A program made the translations under genes and the position numbers. From Effusibacillus dendaii (GTDB lineage: Bacteria; Bacillota; Bacilli; Tumebacillales; Effusibacillaceae), in the NCBI RefSeq assembly GCF_015097055.1, contig NZ_AP023366.1:1030501-1094500 (forward strand): a DNA stretch of 64,000 bases. The letters run 5' to 3'. Within the stretch, counting starts at the first letter, position 1. Every line of letters starts with the position of its first letter. Under the pieces are notes generated by a model. That model was not told the DNA's origin. It made no database searches and saw only the letters and a program-made list of their open reading frames with translations. Positions 25,102-34,403 of the stretch are shown here, in pieces.

Positions 25102-27249
25102 ATGCTCGTATCAGACTTCATGACCCGTAATTTTGTAAGATTGCAACCGGAAGATTCGGTTCGTTCCGCGTTTGCTAAATTTTTACAGTATCGGCTCGAT
25201 ATCGGTTGTGTACTGCATGCAGACGACCTTTTGGACGGAATTGTGACCAAATACAATCTGTACCGGATGCTGGTAAACGGGTGTTCCCTTGAAGAACCGA
25301 TAGGCCCGGCCATGATCCGGGACGTCGTGACTGTTCCTCAACATATCCCCATGCAGCAAGCCCGCGATATTCTGATTACCTCGCAGGTTGCGCATGCGGT
25401 GGTCCTCGACCAACGGCAAAAGGTAGTCGGCATTATGGCCAAAGCGGACCTGATTCAAGCTTTTCTGATGGAGTCTGAACGGTTGAACAATCAGGTCACA
25501 GCGCTCATCGAACACCTGGAAGATGCTGTCGTGGCCATCGACAACCAGCACAAGATTATCACGTATAATTCGGCAGCCGAGCGGCTTTTTCAGCAGAGAC
25601 CGGAACATGTGTTAGGCGGACCTGTCGAAACGCTGCTCCCGCAAATCGGCGAAGACATTACATCTGCCCTGCAGAACCGGTTTCCGCTCGACGCCAAAAA
25701 AATTTTCCTGCCGACCGCCATTGCGCTCGCTACCTATGCCCCTGTCACCTTTCGCCAGCAGGTGATTGGAGCGATTGCGGTGTTAAAAGACCTTACCGCA
25801 TACGAAAAGGTGGCCAAAGAGCTGGAAACAACCAAAAAACTGGAACGAACGCTGGAAAGCGCATTGGAAATTGCTTATGACGGGATTGCCATTATCGGTG
25901 AAGAGGGACGGATTACGATGGTGAACGACGCGTTGCTGGAACTGTATCAGATCAAACGGCATGACCTGCTGGACCGTGTCGCGGAGGACAAATTGCCGGA
26001 ACTGGGGCTTTCTGAAACGCTGCGGACCGACCAGGAACGGACGAGTGATATTCAGGAAATCAAAGGACGGAAGTGCTTGATCACACGCACCCCGATCATA
26101 CGTGACGGCAAGCGTGTCGGGGCCATTGCGAAAGTGATGTTCCGCCAACTTGATCATTTGAAAGACCTGTTTTTGCGGCTGGAAGATTTGGAAAACGAAT
26201 TGACGTATTACCGCTCCGAATATATCCGGGCCTCCACTCAGGGAACCGCGCTTGATTACATCATCACACGCAACCCGGTGATGGAATCTCTCAAAAAACA
26301 GACCTACCTGGCGGCACAAAGTTTTTCCACGATATTGATTACAGGGGAAAGCGGCACAGGCAAAGAACTGTTCGCACAAGCGGTTCACGAAATTTCCGGC
26401 CGTCCCGGCAAGTTTGTCAAAGTGAACTGTGCCGCGATCCCTTCTGAACTGCTGGAATCGGAGTTTTTCGGATATGCGGACGGGGCTTTTACCGGAGCGA
26501 AGAAAGGGGGCAAGCCGGGAAAATTCGAACTGGCAGACGGCGGTACCCTGTTCCTCGATGAGATCGGTGATATGCCGCTCTCACTGCAGGCAAAACTGTT
26601 GCGAGTCCTGCAGGAACGGTCCTTTGAGCGAGTAGGCGATGTTCACACCCGGCATGTCAACGTTCGGATTGTAGCAGCTACCAACAAACGGCTGGAAGAA
26701 CTGATTGAGCAGGGGAAATTCCGCGAAGATCTTTACTACCGAATCAATGTCATTCACTTGACCGTTCCGCCGCTTTGCGAGCGGTTGGAAGATCTTCCGG
26801 TCTTATGCGACCACCTGGTCCGCAAGCTGAACCGCATACTGGATAAAGAAGTGATCGGCGTGCGTCCGGCCGCATTAGAACTTATGCGGAATTATCGCTG
26901 GCCCGGCAACGTACGGGAGCTGGAAAACGTACTGGAACGTGCGATGAATCTGGAAAGTTCAAACTGGATTGAAGCGCATCACCTGCCGCAAAACTTGCTG
27001 TCTGTCAATACGGGAAACCCTCCTGCTTCTTTTCTGCCTCTTGACCGCTTCCGTGCGTTGCCTGCAAACGCAGCCAACAAGCGCGACATTATAGCAGCCG
27101 CAGAAAAAGACCTGATTTTACGCGTGTTGCAGGAATGCGGCGGCAATCGCACACATGCGGCCAAGCATCTCGGCATCAGCCGCTCCACCCTCTACCAGAA
27201 AATGCGTATGTATCACATTACAGAAAAAAGCCTGTTTCAGGCGGAATGA
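25102..27249 (+). CDS. sigma-54-dependent activator with CBS, PAS, AAA+ and Fis-type domains
   Basis: 715 residues. Two CBS repeats (about 5-125; ligand such as an adenyl nucleotide or acyl-CoA is possible), two PAS domains (about 130-230 and 250-350), the AAA+ domain with Walker A GESGTGKE near 415, the sigma-54-contacting GAFTGA loop near 461, Walker B LFLDEIGDM near 485, and a C-terminal helix-turn-helix (HAAKHLGISRSTLYQKM). It should open RpoN promoters. A longer frame starts at 24919, but GGAGGGG and the domain start point to the ATG at 25102. It lies between two acyl-CoA operons; the likely target is the operon at 42.8 kb. Confidence 0.93.
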   Translation: MLVSDFMTRNFVRLQPEDSVRSAFAKFLQYRLDIGCVLHADDLLDGIVTKYNLYRMLVNGCSLEEPIGPAMIRDVVTVPQHIPMQQARDILITSQVAHAVVLDQRQKVVGIMAKADLIQAFLMESERLNNQVTALIEHLEDAVVAIDNQHKIITYNSAAERLFQQRPEHVLGGPVETLLPQIGEDITSALQNRFPLDAKKIFLPTAIALATYAPVTFRQQVIGAIAVLKDLTAYEKVAKELETTKKLERTLESALEIAYDGIAIIGEEGRITMVNDALLELYQIKRHDLLDRVAEDKLPELGLSETLRTDQERTSDIQEIKGRKCLITRTPIIRDGKRVGAIAKVMFRQLDHLKDLFLRLEDLENELTYYRSEYIRASTQGTALDYIITRNPVMESLKKQTYLAAQSFSTILITGESGTGKELFAQAVHEISGRPGKFVKVNCAAIPSELLESEFFGYADGAFTGAKKGGKPGKFELADGGTLFLDEIGDMPLSLQAKLLRVLQERSFERVGDVHTRHVNVRIVAATNKRLEELIEQGKFREDLYYRINVIHLTVPPLCERLEDLPVLCDHLVRKLNRILDKEVIGVRPAALELMRNYRWPGNVRELENVLERAMNLESSNWIEAHHLPQNLLSVNTGNPPASFLPLDRFRALPANAANKRDIIAAAEKDLILRVLQECGGNRTHAAKHLGISRSTLYQKMRMYHITEKSLFQAE

Positions 27250-27251
27250 TA

Positions 27252-27770
27252 ACCTCGTCCCAAGTCCAGTTCCTTTTTCTTTCGTCGAATAATAAGGGGT
27301 TCCCAGCCGATTGATTTGCTCTGGGGTCATACCAATGCCCGTATCGCGAATTAACAATACAACCGTATTTCCTGTCCGGTTTGCCTTAAATTCCAGAATA
27401 CCTTCCTTCCGGCGAGCGAGAAAGGGGTTGTACACAAACCGGCAACACTGATGGTATGGCGAATTTTCCGCTCCTGTTCTTTTACAAGAACATTATTAAA
27501 TAAAAGTTCGATTTTATCGGTCAATGAGAGATAGATCATAAGCGTCACCAGTTTAATAAGAGTACATATAATCATTGCGTTAATAATTTTACAGCGCAAT
27601 TTTAAAGAGTGATATTTTTCCAAAAATAAAATAACCAATAAATATGTTGGAATGATGGAAATACTATACAGAAGATTATTTGGATTTCCTAACTATATAG
27701 AATTTCGACCAAACCATAGCAGATCCTCTCCCGTAATTCCGTAAGATATCACTCGATTCAGCAATCCCAA
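27252..27770 (-). pseudogene. sensor histidine kinase remnant
   Basis: Minus-strand pieces in different frames: a hydrophobic segment (LLVILFLEKYH... IICTLIKLVTLMIYLSL), a short piece DKIELLFNNVLVKEQERKIRHT, then a kinase ATPase core LEFKANRTGNTVVLLIRD, TGIGMTPEQINRLGTPYYST, KEKGTGLGT. The phosphoacceptor helix and the front of the ATPase domain are missing between them, and the end after GTGLGT runs into the neighbouring activator gene. Most of the N-terminal sensor is unrecognisable. A clear dead gene. Confidence 0.75.
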
Positions 27771-27835
27771 TTATGGATATTTACCCCAACAAGATAATGG
27801 TGCCAGCCAGTAAAAAGTGAATTGGTTTCAGCAAA

Positions 27836-27880
27836 AACGAAACGAAATGGCTCCTGCGGTACGAGGAACCATTTCGTTTT
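27836..27880 (-). terminator. intrinsic terminator of the MBL hydrolase gene
   Basis: AACGAAATGG (27841-27850) pairs with CCATTTCGTT (27869-27878), with an additional inner TCCT/AGGA helix. On the minus strand the stem is followed by T-rich sequence. It lies 70 bases after the hydrolase stop. Confidence 0.75.
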
Positions 27881-27951
27881 ATCCAGCATTATATGGATTT
27901 CCGATACCCGCCACACCGGGCTGTGCTGACACCTAAGGATGCTGTTTATTA

Positions 27952-28938
27952 TTACCGCGCCAGATACCATATGACTCCATCTTGCTCCTCCGCCACCGCT
28001 TGACCGCGTTCCAGCAGCAGGTCAAGGTGGCCGATCACCTCTGACATCGTCAATCCCAGCTCTTTCTCATAGGCCCGCGGGAACAGGCGCTTACAGATCG
28101 CAAACGGAGTGAGCGGTTCTTCCAGCAGCCAGCTTCTGATTTTAGCCGCACGTTCATCTTGCTGTTGCAACCGTATATCGACAAGATCCGCCACATCAAA
28201 TACCTCTTCCCCATGACCGGAAAACACGGTTGTGATCGGCAGCGCTTTGCACTTCAACAAAGATTCCCGATACTGCAGAAGCGTTTTCGGTCTTTCTTCA
28301 CCGGGACTCGCTGGAGGTTCAACAATCGCGTTCGATGAAACATGTTTGATAATATGATCGCCGCCGATCAGCACACCGTCGCTTTCCCGAAACAGCCCAA
28401 TATGAGACTGGGCGTGACCGGGCGTCTCGTAAACATGCCATTCCTCCAGACCTGGGATCAGTTCCCCTTCCCGGAATGTATCGGTCAACCGAACACGGCA
28501 AGAAACACGATTGATCATCTTCTGCTGGTGTTCCAATCGAACGATCAAATGCTCTTCCACGTCCATTCGACGATACAATTCTTCAAAGTACTCCCGATGT
28601 TTCCGGAAAAATTCTTCCTCCTGCGCTACCCACGGAACCGCCAACGGGTGGCCATAAATCGGCAAATCCTTTTGTTCCAAAATCCGGTCCAACAGACCGC
28701 AATGATCCACATGATGATGCGTCAACACCACCTGGTCAATATCCGCCAGGGAAAATCCGGCCTGTTTCAACTGACTTTCAAATGCCTGCCAAGCATCCTC
28801 CGTTTTCGGACCGGCGTCGACCAGCGTCACCGCATCCCCTTCCACCACATACACATTCACAGGACCAACAGGAAAAGGAGTCGGAATGACCAATTTATGG
28901 ACATTTTCGATCTTCGTCATCAACTGCGCTTTACCCAT
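27952..28938 (-). CDS. metallo-beta-lactamase-fold hydrolase
   Basis: 328 residues. The metal-binding HxHxDH motif is in VVLTHHHVDHCGLLDR, with further ligands in YETPGHAQSHIGL, IGGDHI and VFSGHGEEV. After the MBL domain a winged-helix-like C-terminal region (residues about 240-328) resembles that of the LACTB2-type/glyoxalase II-like group. Hydrolysis of a thioester or phosphoester is likely; the substrate cannot be told. GGAGG lies seven bases before the ATG at 28938. A perfect palindrome stands 25 bases upstream. Confidence 0.88.
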   Translation of the reverse strand: MGKAQLMTKIENVHKLVIPTPFPVGPVNVYVVEGDAVTLVDAGPKTEDAWQAFESQLKQAGFSLADIDQVVLTHHHVDHCGLLDRILEQKDLPIYGHPLAVPWVAQEEEFFRKHREYFEELYRRMDVEEHLIVRLEHQQKMINRVSCRVRLTDTFREGELIPGLEEWHVYETPGHAQSHIGLFRESDGVLIGGDHIIKHVSSNAIVEPPASPGEERPKTLLQYRESLLKCKALPITTVFSGHGEEVFDVADLVDIRLQQQDERAAKIRSWLLEEPLTPFAICKRLFPRAYEKELGLTMSEVIGHLDLLLERGQAVAEEQDGVIWYLAR

Positions 28939-28962
28939 ACGGCATCCTCCTTTCACTTATAT

Positions 28963-28982
28963 AAATGAATAACCATTCATTT
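28963..28982. promoter_or_regulatory. 20-bp palindrome, probable TetR/FadR-type operator
   Basis: AAATGAAT-AACC-ATTCATTT, perfect 8-bp arms. It resembles the TGAATGA...TCATTCA boxes bound by Bacillus FadR (TetR family, released by acyl-CoA) and lies just before the MBL hydrolase gene. No TetR-family gene is in the window, so the regulator would be encoded elsewhere. Confidence 0.6.
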
Positions 28983-29026
28983 TATGGCGTAAAAAAAATG
29001 AAGTTCAACGAATTGTTTTCTTATTC

Positions 29027-29425
29027 CTATATTATCGGCTTTTCAGCCAAATGACAACCGTACAGCAAAACCGGATGAGGTTTTCCCCTCATCCGGTTTC
29101 CGATGGCAGCTGATTGAATAGGTGAAAAGGTGGTCGGATAGAGAATCTTGGATTCCTGCTTTTCGAGTAATGGCAACGCCTTTGAAATGAAGTTTTCCAA
29201 CCATTCGGGATCGTTATACAGCGCTTTCCTTCTTTCAGACCGAATATCGAGACTCTCATATTCCCATATATGGATGATTTGATTTAACTCGCCAATTTCC
29301 GTATACCAGTAGCCAATCAATTTTGCGTATTTTGCAATGATGGGAAGCCCAATCTTCTCAAAAAGCTGCAGGTACTCCTGCATTTTACCGATTTTGACCG
29401 AGTACGTTCTCATTTCGTAAATCAT
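29027..29425 (-). CDS. NIPSNAP family protein with an unusual C-terminal extension
   Basis: 132 residues from the ATG at 29425, which has AAGGAGG at five bases. MIYEMRTYSVKIGKMQEYLQ and IIHIWEYESLDIRSERR are typical NIPSNAP segments (a ferredoxin-like alpha/beta dimer of about 105 residues, role uncertain). Homologues usually end around PTTFSPIQ; here the frame continues for 31 residues through a strong terminator-like hairpin, suggesting that the original stop codon was lost or shifted. The fold itself appears complete. Confidence 0.8.
   Translation of the reverse strand: MIYEMRTYSVKIGKMQEYLQLFEKIGLPIIAKYAKLIGYWYTEIGELNQIIHIWEYESLDIRSERRKALYNDPEWLENFISKALPLLEKQESKILYPTTFSPIQSAAIGNRMRGKPHPVLLYGCHLAEKPII
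29063..29101 (-). terminator. hairpin terminator inside the NIPSNAP reading frame
   Basis: AACCGGATGAGG pairs with CCTCATCCGGTT over a short GGAAAA loop, followed by TTGCTG on the minus strand. It is a strong 12-bp stem lying before the present stop codon. Confidence 0.7.
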
Positions 29426-29450
29426 TTCTTCCTCCTTGTTATTTACGCGA

Positions 29451-29850
29451 TTACCCATGATAAGACCGCTGAATGATACCTTGTATATCACTGGCCGTTG
29501 TCAGTCGCGGATTGACCAAGACATTGCCGCTTCGCATGGCATCCTCCACAAGCTTTGGCAATACGTCTAATGAAACTCCGATCCATCACGGCTTCAATTG
29601 CCTTTTCCGCCGCTTCCGGTACGGATAGCCCGGACGTATCTTTTCCCAATGCTTCCCAATCAGTTTCATTGCTTGCAGAGCGAAAGCCTCACTGACCGGA
29701 TTCGCTGCTTTGGAAACATAAGATTCGATCGCATGCGTCAGCACGTCCATACCTGTCGCCGCTGTAATTGCCGGAGGCAGCTTGATGTAAGAAGCGGATC
29801 CAGAATCGCAAATTTCGGAAACAGGTAGGCAGAGTCATAGACAGATACCC
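29451..29850 (-). pseudogene. iron-containing alcohol dehydrogenase remnant
   Basis: Pieces of a group III alcohol dehydrogenase: YDSAYLFPKFAILDP in one frame, then KLPPAITAATGMDVLTHAIE and SYVSKAANPVSEAFALQAM in another, then AAEKAIEAVM and the C-terminal SGNVLVNPRLTTASDIQ in further frames. The motif TGMDVLTHAIE with metal-binding His is preserved, but the N-terminal nucleotide domain (about 150 residues), roughly 60-100 residues of the helical domain and the reading frame are lost. The remnant is squeezed between the carbonic anhydrase and NIPSNAP genes. Confidence 0.82.
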
Positions 29851-29854
29851 TGTT

Positions 29855-30382
29855 TCAAATTCCGGTTACATCGCCGATCCCCTGTTTCAGATACCGGTCT
29901 TTCAATTCGACATACGCTTTCGAGCTTTCCTGCACCCACCAGAGGGATTTCCCCTCCAGCGTTTTTTTCACTTGTGCGGGTGTACCGGCTGCCAGAACAC
30001 GGCTGGGAATGTCGGCATTGTTTGGCACTACACTGCCAGCCGCGATCACCGTTTCCTCCCCGACGGTCGCCCCGTCCAGCACAACCGAATTCATGCCGAT
30101 CACCGAACTGCGCCCGATTTTGCATCCGTGCAAAATGGCGCCGTGGCCGACCGTAACGTCTTCCCCTACATAACAGGGAGTATCTCCGATGTGAATGACA
30201 CAGTTATCCTGAATGCTGGAACGGGCTCCCACCACGATCGGGCCAAAATCTCCTCTGAGCACGGCACCAAACCAAATACTGGCTCCTTCTTCCACCGTCA
30301 CGTCGCCAATCAAAACGGCTGTCGGTGCGAGAAACACATTGCTTGCAATCTTCGGCCGTTTTCCGTTAAATTCATAGATCAT
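29855..30382 (-). CDS. gamma-class carbonic anhydrase-like hexapeptide-repeat protein
   Basis: 175 residues of left-handed beta-helix: FLAPTAVLIGDVTVEEGASI, the metal-ligand motif region VIHIGDTPCYVGEDVTVGHG with a further His in AILHGCKIG, and a C-terminal helix. Members (YrdA/PaaY/CaiE group) bind a metal; PaaY is a thioesterase of phenylacetate catabolism, so a thioesterase role beside CoA ligases is also possible. ATG at 30382. Its 3' end touches the alcohol dehydrogenase remnant. Confidence 0.9.
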   Translation of the reverse strand: MIYEFNGKRPKIASNVFLAPTAVLIGDVTVEEGASIWFGAVLRGDFGPIVVGARSSIQDNCVIHIGDTPCYVGEDVTVGHGAILHGCKIGRSSVIGMNSVVLDGATVGEETVIAAGSVVPNNADIPSRVLAAGTPAQVKKTLEGKSLWWVQESSKAYVELKDRYLKQGIGDVTGI

Positions 30383-30441
30383 CGAAAATCCTCCCTGGCA
30401 ATCATCAGTTGCGAAAAAAGGGTCAGGAGCAATTGACTGCG

Positions 30442-32058
30442 CTACATACGTATTAGATGATCTTTATACTGCTCCCGCAATGAACGTTTGAGAAATTTGC
30501 CAACCGAAGTTTTGGGGATTTCGTCAAGGAAAACGATATCATCCGGCACCCACCACTTGGCAAACTGACCCGCCAAATAGTCGAGCAGTTCCTGTTTTTC
30601 CACTTGATCCTTAAAATCCGGTTTTAGCGCAACAAATGCAACCGGCCGTTCATCCCATTTCGGGTGCGGCACGGCAATCACGGTCGCTTCAAACACTTTC
30701 GGATGAGCCATCAGGGCATTTTCCAGATCAACCGACGAGATCCATTCGCCGCCGCTTTTCACCAGGTCTTTTGTGCGGTCAACCAACTTCAGATATCCTT
30801 CTTCATCGATTGTTGCCACATCGCCCGAATGGTACCATCCGTCAATAAACGTTTCTTTGCTGCGCTCATCGTTATAATATTCGTCGGCCACCCAAGGACC
30901 GCGCAGCCAGACTTCGCCCATTTCCTGGCCATTCCAGTTGACGTCGCCGTTTTGACCGACCACCCGCATTTCCAAACCCGGTACCAACATGCCCTGCAGA
31001 GACCTGATATCGAGCAACCGGTCGACCGGCAGGTGTTGATGATTGCTGCGCAGGCGGGAGACGGAAGCAACAGGCGCCGTCTCTGTCATTCCATATGCGT
31101 GGATGAAGGGGATGCCGAATTTTTCCTCGTACGCTTTGATTAGGCCGCGCGGCGCTGCTGAACCGCCGCACAATACGGCGCGCAGGCTGGATACATCATA
31201 CGGCTGCTTTTCCAGCACCTGCAGGACACCTGTCCAGATCGTGGGCACGCCGGCTGCCGCCGTTATTTTTTCTGACTGGATAAGTTCAAGCAGAATTTGC
31301 GGTGTGGGGCCTGCTCCCGGCAGAACCAGCTTGGAACCGAACATGACAGCTGCAAACGGTATTCCCCATGCGTTAGCATGGAACATCGGGACAACAGGCA
31401 TCACTGTATCGTTTTCCGAGTAGGCGATTGTGTCTGCCAACCCCATGCACATCGTGTGCAGATAAATGCCCCGGTGAGAATAGACAACTCCTTTTGGATT
31501 GCCGGTAGTTGCCGATGTGTAGCACATGCCAGCCGCTTCATTCTCATCGATATCGCTGCGGAATTGGAAACCCGGATCGCCCGCCTCCAGCAGCTGTTCA
31601 TACGAATAGACCGGATGCAGCGCGGTTTCCGGCAGCTCCGGGTTGTCTGTCATGATGACAAACGCCTTTACCGTCGGAATCTGATCTTTTACTTTCTCGA
31701 TCAAGGGAATCAGATCTTCATCAATCATCAACACCTTATCTTCCGCATGATTGATGATGTAGGCGATATGTTCGGACGACAAGCGAATATTAATCGTGTG
31801 CAAAACCGATCCAATGCACGGAATGGCAAAATACGCTTCCAGATGACGGTGCTGGTTCCAGGCAAATGTAGCTACCCGATCACCGCGCTGCACCCCAAGC
31901 GTTTGCAACGCACTGGCAAGACGCCGGGCGCGTTTGCCAAAATCGGCGTACATGTATCGAAAAATACCGGAAGCCTTGCGGGTGACCACTTCTTTTTTCG
32001 GAAAGTATTTTTCCGCGCGTTCGATCAACAAGCGAAGTGTCAACTGCGTGTTCATCAT
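30442..32058 (-). CDS. long-chain fatty-acid--CoA ligase (AMP-forming)
   Basis: 538 residues, complete. The P-loop is CYTSATTGNPKGVVYSHRG, the A5 motif HAYGMTETAPVASVSRL, then WYHSGDVATIDEEGYLKLVDR and the catalytic lysine in KTSVGKFLKRSLREQY. This variant (TSATTGNPKG) is typical of the medium/long-chain FadD-like group found in Bacilli and Thermus. GGAGGGGG precedes the tandem ATGs at 32056-32058. Separated from the next upstream gene by 231 bases containing a large inverted repeat, so it may have its own promoter. Confidence 0.93.
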   Translation of the reverse strand: MMNTQLTLRLLIERAEKYFPKKEVVTRKASGIFRYMYADFGKRARRLASALQTLGVQRGDRVATFAWNQHRHLEAYFAIPCIGSVLHTINIRLSSEHIAYIINHAEDKVLMIDEDLIPLIEKVKDQIPTVKAFVIMTDNPELPETALHPVYSYEQLLEAGDPGFQFRSDIDENEAAGMCYTSATTGNPKGVVYSHRGIYLHTMCMGLADTIAYSENDTVMPVVPMFHANAWGIPFAAVMFGSKLVLPGAGPTPQILLELIQSEKITAAAGVPTIWTGVLQVLEKQPYDVSSLRAVLCGGSAAPRGLIKAYEEKFGIPFIHAYGMTETAPVASVSRLRSNHQHLPVDRLLDIRSLQGMLVPGLEMRVVGQNGDVNWNGQEMGEVWLRGPWVADEYYNDERSKETFIDGWYHSGDVATIDEEGYLKLVDRTKDLVKSGGEWISSVDLENALMAHPKVFEATVIAVPHPKWDERPVAFVALKPDFKDQVEKQELLDYLAGQFAKWWVPDDIVFLDEIPKTSVGKFLKRSLREQYKDHLIRM

Positions 32059-32156
32059 GGGAGTTCCCCCTCCTTGGTTGAATATAATAAATTTTCTGAT
32101 AAATAACGCTTCTATCGAAGCATATTCAAGAAGAAGCGGCGTCGAATAGAGGAAGT

Positions 32157-32228
32157 CTTTTTCAACAGCCGAAAGTATAAAAATGGTGATGGAATATCAC
32201 ATTTTTATACTTTCCAAGCTGTTAAAAT
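32157..32228. repeat. 72-bp imperfect palindrome
   Basis: GAAAGTATAAAAAT (32171-32184) matches ATTTTTATACTTTC (32201-32214) exactly, with TGAT/ATCA inside and AACAGC/GCTGTT (32164-32169, 32218-32223) outside. One bulged base interrupts an otherwise continuous stem of about 19 bp. It has no T tract, so it is not a usual terminator; a short mobile palindrome or a large operator is possible. The remaining bases of the 231-base gap hold nothing recognisable. Confidence 0.75.
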
Positions 32229-32289
32229 ATTCTGTGCAGAGAGGAAATTTCCCTTCTTTTCCATGAAACCCACACAATTTTTGTAAGAC

Positions 32290-33447
32290 TCATACGACCC
32301 CCTGATTCCTTAACTCCCCGATTTCCTCCGCTGAAAGCTTCAGCACGGTGGCAAGCACTTCCTCTGTATCCCGCCCCAGAAAAGCGGCAGGTTCAGTGCG
32401 CAAATCAGGCTGGTAGCCGCCTGCCGATGTATGGGTAACCGCCAAAGAGATCCCATCAGCCGATTGTTGACGTTCGACAAGTCCTTTTTCTGCCGCCTGC
32501 CGATGTTTCATCATCTCACTTGTTGTCAGAATGGGCGCCATACAGCAATCCACTTCTTCCGCAAAACGGCTCCACTCAGCGAACGTTTTACTGCGAAACG
32601 TTTCTTTCACCTGCACAAAAATCGGATTCGTGTCCGCTGCCGCGCTAAAATGAGCTGCGATCCACTCTTCACGCCCGACGGCGCGGCAAAAGTTCTCCCA
32701 AAACTTTACTTCCAGCGCACCCAGACTGATAAACCGTCCTTCTTTTGTTTCATAGATGCAGTAGGAAACGATACTGCCGCCTAACTGCGGAACGCCTGTC
32801 TCTATCCCGGTCAGGTGCTGAATCATTACATGGTTGGCCATCAGTCCGATCATCGCATCTGTCATGGAAATGTCGAGAAAGGATCCTTCTCCTGTCAACT
32901 GCCGTTTGACAAGCGCCGCGCAAATCGCTTCCGATGCGGTTATGCCGCCAATCAGATCGGCGAACTGGATGCCCGGCTGGATAGGACGCCCTGCCTGATC
33001 CCTTAATTGGGACAGCACGCCGCTGTACGACATATAGTTGATATCATGACCGCCAAGATCTTTAAGCGGTCCAGTCTGTCCGTAACCGGTGAGCGAACAG
33101 TAGACAATGTCCGGTTTCGCCTGCCGCACTTTTTCATAACCGATTCCCATCACATCTGCCACACCGGGCCGGAATCCTTCGATCACGACATCTGCCCGGC
33201 TTGCCAAACGAAACGCCAATTCCTGACCGCTCGGGTGTTTCAGATTGATCGTAATACTTTTCTTGCTGCGGTTATTGGCGAGAAAAACAGGACCCGTCCC
33301 CGACTGCTGACCTACCAATCGAGCCGGATCGCCGCTTTTGGGAGGTTCCACCTTAATGATTTGCGCCCCCATTTCCGCAAGCCGCTCAGTGGCATAAGGT
33401 CCTGGCAAGTACCGCGAAAAATCGGCCACAACGATCCCCTTTAGCAT
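32290..33447 (-). CDS. CaiB/BaiF-type CoA transferase
   Basis: 385 residues, family III CoA transferase moving CoA between acids through an Asp-anhydride intermediate. VVADFSRYLPGPYATERLAE at the N-terminus, VEPPKSGDPARL, the nucleotide-contacting NNRSKKSITINLKHPSG and the catalytic Asp in KDLGGHDINYMSYSG. An ATG exists at 33465, but GGGAGTGA fits the ATG at 33447. Last gene of the R-specific beta-oxidation operon; it could activate the substrate by CoA exchange in place of a ligase. Confidence 0.92.
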   Translation of the reverse strand: MLKGIVVADFSRYLPGPYATERLAEMGAQIIKVEPPKSGDPARLVGQQSGTGPVFLANNRSKKSITINLKHPSGQELAFRLASRADVVIEGFRPGVADVMGIGYEKVRQAKPDIVYCSLTGYGQTGPLKDLGGHDINYMSYSGVLSQLRDQAGRPIQPGIQFADLIGGITASEAICAALVKRQLTGEGSFLDISMTDAMIGLMANHVMIQHLTGIETGVPQLGGSIVSYCIYETKEGRFISLGALEVKFWENFCRAVGREEWIAAHFSAAADTNPIFVQVKETFRSKTFAEWSRFAEEVDCCMAPILTTSEMMKHRQAAEKGLVERQQSADGISLAVTHTSAGGYQPDLRTEPAAFLGRDTEEVLATVLKLSAEEIGELRNQGVV

Positions 33448-33531
33448 CGGCGTCACTCCCTTCATTCAAAACACTTATGTATCAATCCTGCGGCAACCCG
33501 GTTCCAACGGGCTGCCGCAGCTTACTTGCTC

Positions 33532-34341
33532 TTACGTGTAGGATCCTCCGTTCATATGCACCACTTGGCCGTTCGTGTAGTTCGAAAGCGGGGACGCCAG
33601 AAACAAAATGACCGACGCTGCTTCTTCCGGCGTGCCTGCACGGCGCTGCGGAATGGCTTGTTCAAACATTTTACGAACTTTGCTGGGAATCCCGACCGCC
33701 ACGCCTTGAACGGTCTCGCCTTTTTCTTTTTCCTGCGTCAAACGGGTATCTACTAAACCGTATGCCACCGCATTCGTATTGATGTTAAACGGTCCCCACT
33801 CTTTGGCAACCGTTTTGGTCAGACCGATCAAGCCCGATTTTGCGGAAGAATAGTTGGCCTGCCCCACGTTGCCAAATGCGGCAACAGACGTTACATTGAC
33901 GATTTTCCGGTAGTTGGTGATGCCTTGCTCGATTTCCGTTTTTGCGGCGTCCCGCATATAAGGAGATGCTTCCCGGATCATGCGGAACGGTGTAATCAGA
34001 TGTACATCGAGCATTTTCTGGAACTGTTCATCTGTCATTTTGTGAATCAGAGCGTCCCACGTATAACCCGCATTGTTGACCAATATATCCAGTCGGCCGA
34101 ACGAGTCGATCGCGGCCGCAATCGCCCGTTTTGGAAAATCAGCCGCTGTTACATCCCCTACAACGCTGACGCCTTCACTTCCTTTTGCACGGATGGCAGC
34201 GATCGTTTCCTCTGCCGGACCCGCATCGAGATCATTTACGACGACTTTGGCGCCGTGTTCGGCAAACAATTCTGCAGTTGCCCGACCGACACCTCGCCCG
34301 GAGCCGGTAATAATGGCTACTTTACCTTCCAACATTTTCAT
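33532..34341 (-). CDS. SDR dehydrogenase, probable (R)-3-hydroxyacyl-CoA dehydrogenase (MFE-2-like)
   Basis: 269 residues, NAD(P) Rossmann fold: AIITGSGRGVGRATAELFAE, acidic VVNDLDAG after strand 2 (suggests NAD preference), NNAG, and the catalytic Ser-Tyr-Lys set with YSSAKSGLIGL. The segment FGNVGQANYSSAK resembles the dehydrogenase part of peroxisomal MFE-2, which oxidises (R)-3-hydroxyacyl-CoA. Two MaoC-type hydratase halves lie immediately upstream, consistent with an R-specific beta-oxidation spiral. A FabG-like reductase role is the alternative. Confidence 0.88.
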   Translation of the reverse strand: MKMLEGKVAIITGSGRGVGRATAELFAEHGAKVVVNDLDAGPAEETIAAIRAKGSEGVSVVGDVTAADFPKRAIAAAIDSFGRLDILVNNAGYTWDALIHKMTDEQFQKMLDVHLITPFRMIREASPYMRDAAKTEIEQGITNYRKIVNVTSVAAFGNVGQANYSSAKSGLIGLTKTVAKEWGPFNINTNAVAYGLVDTRLTQEKEKGETVQGVAVGIPSKVRKMFEQAIPQRRAGTPEEAASVILFLASPLSNYTNGQVVHMNGGSYT

Positions 34342-34403
34342 TTGCTTCCCTCCCCTTTAACGATAATAATTGGCTGCTTCTCCTGCTTTCCATCGCCCTG
34401 ATA

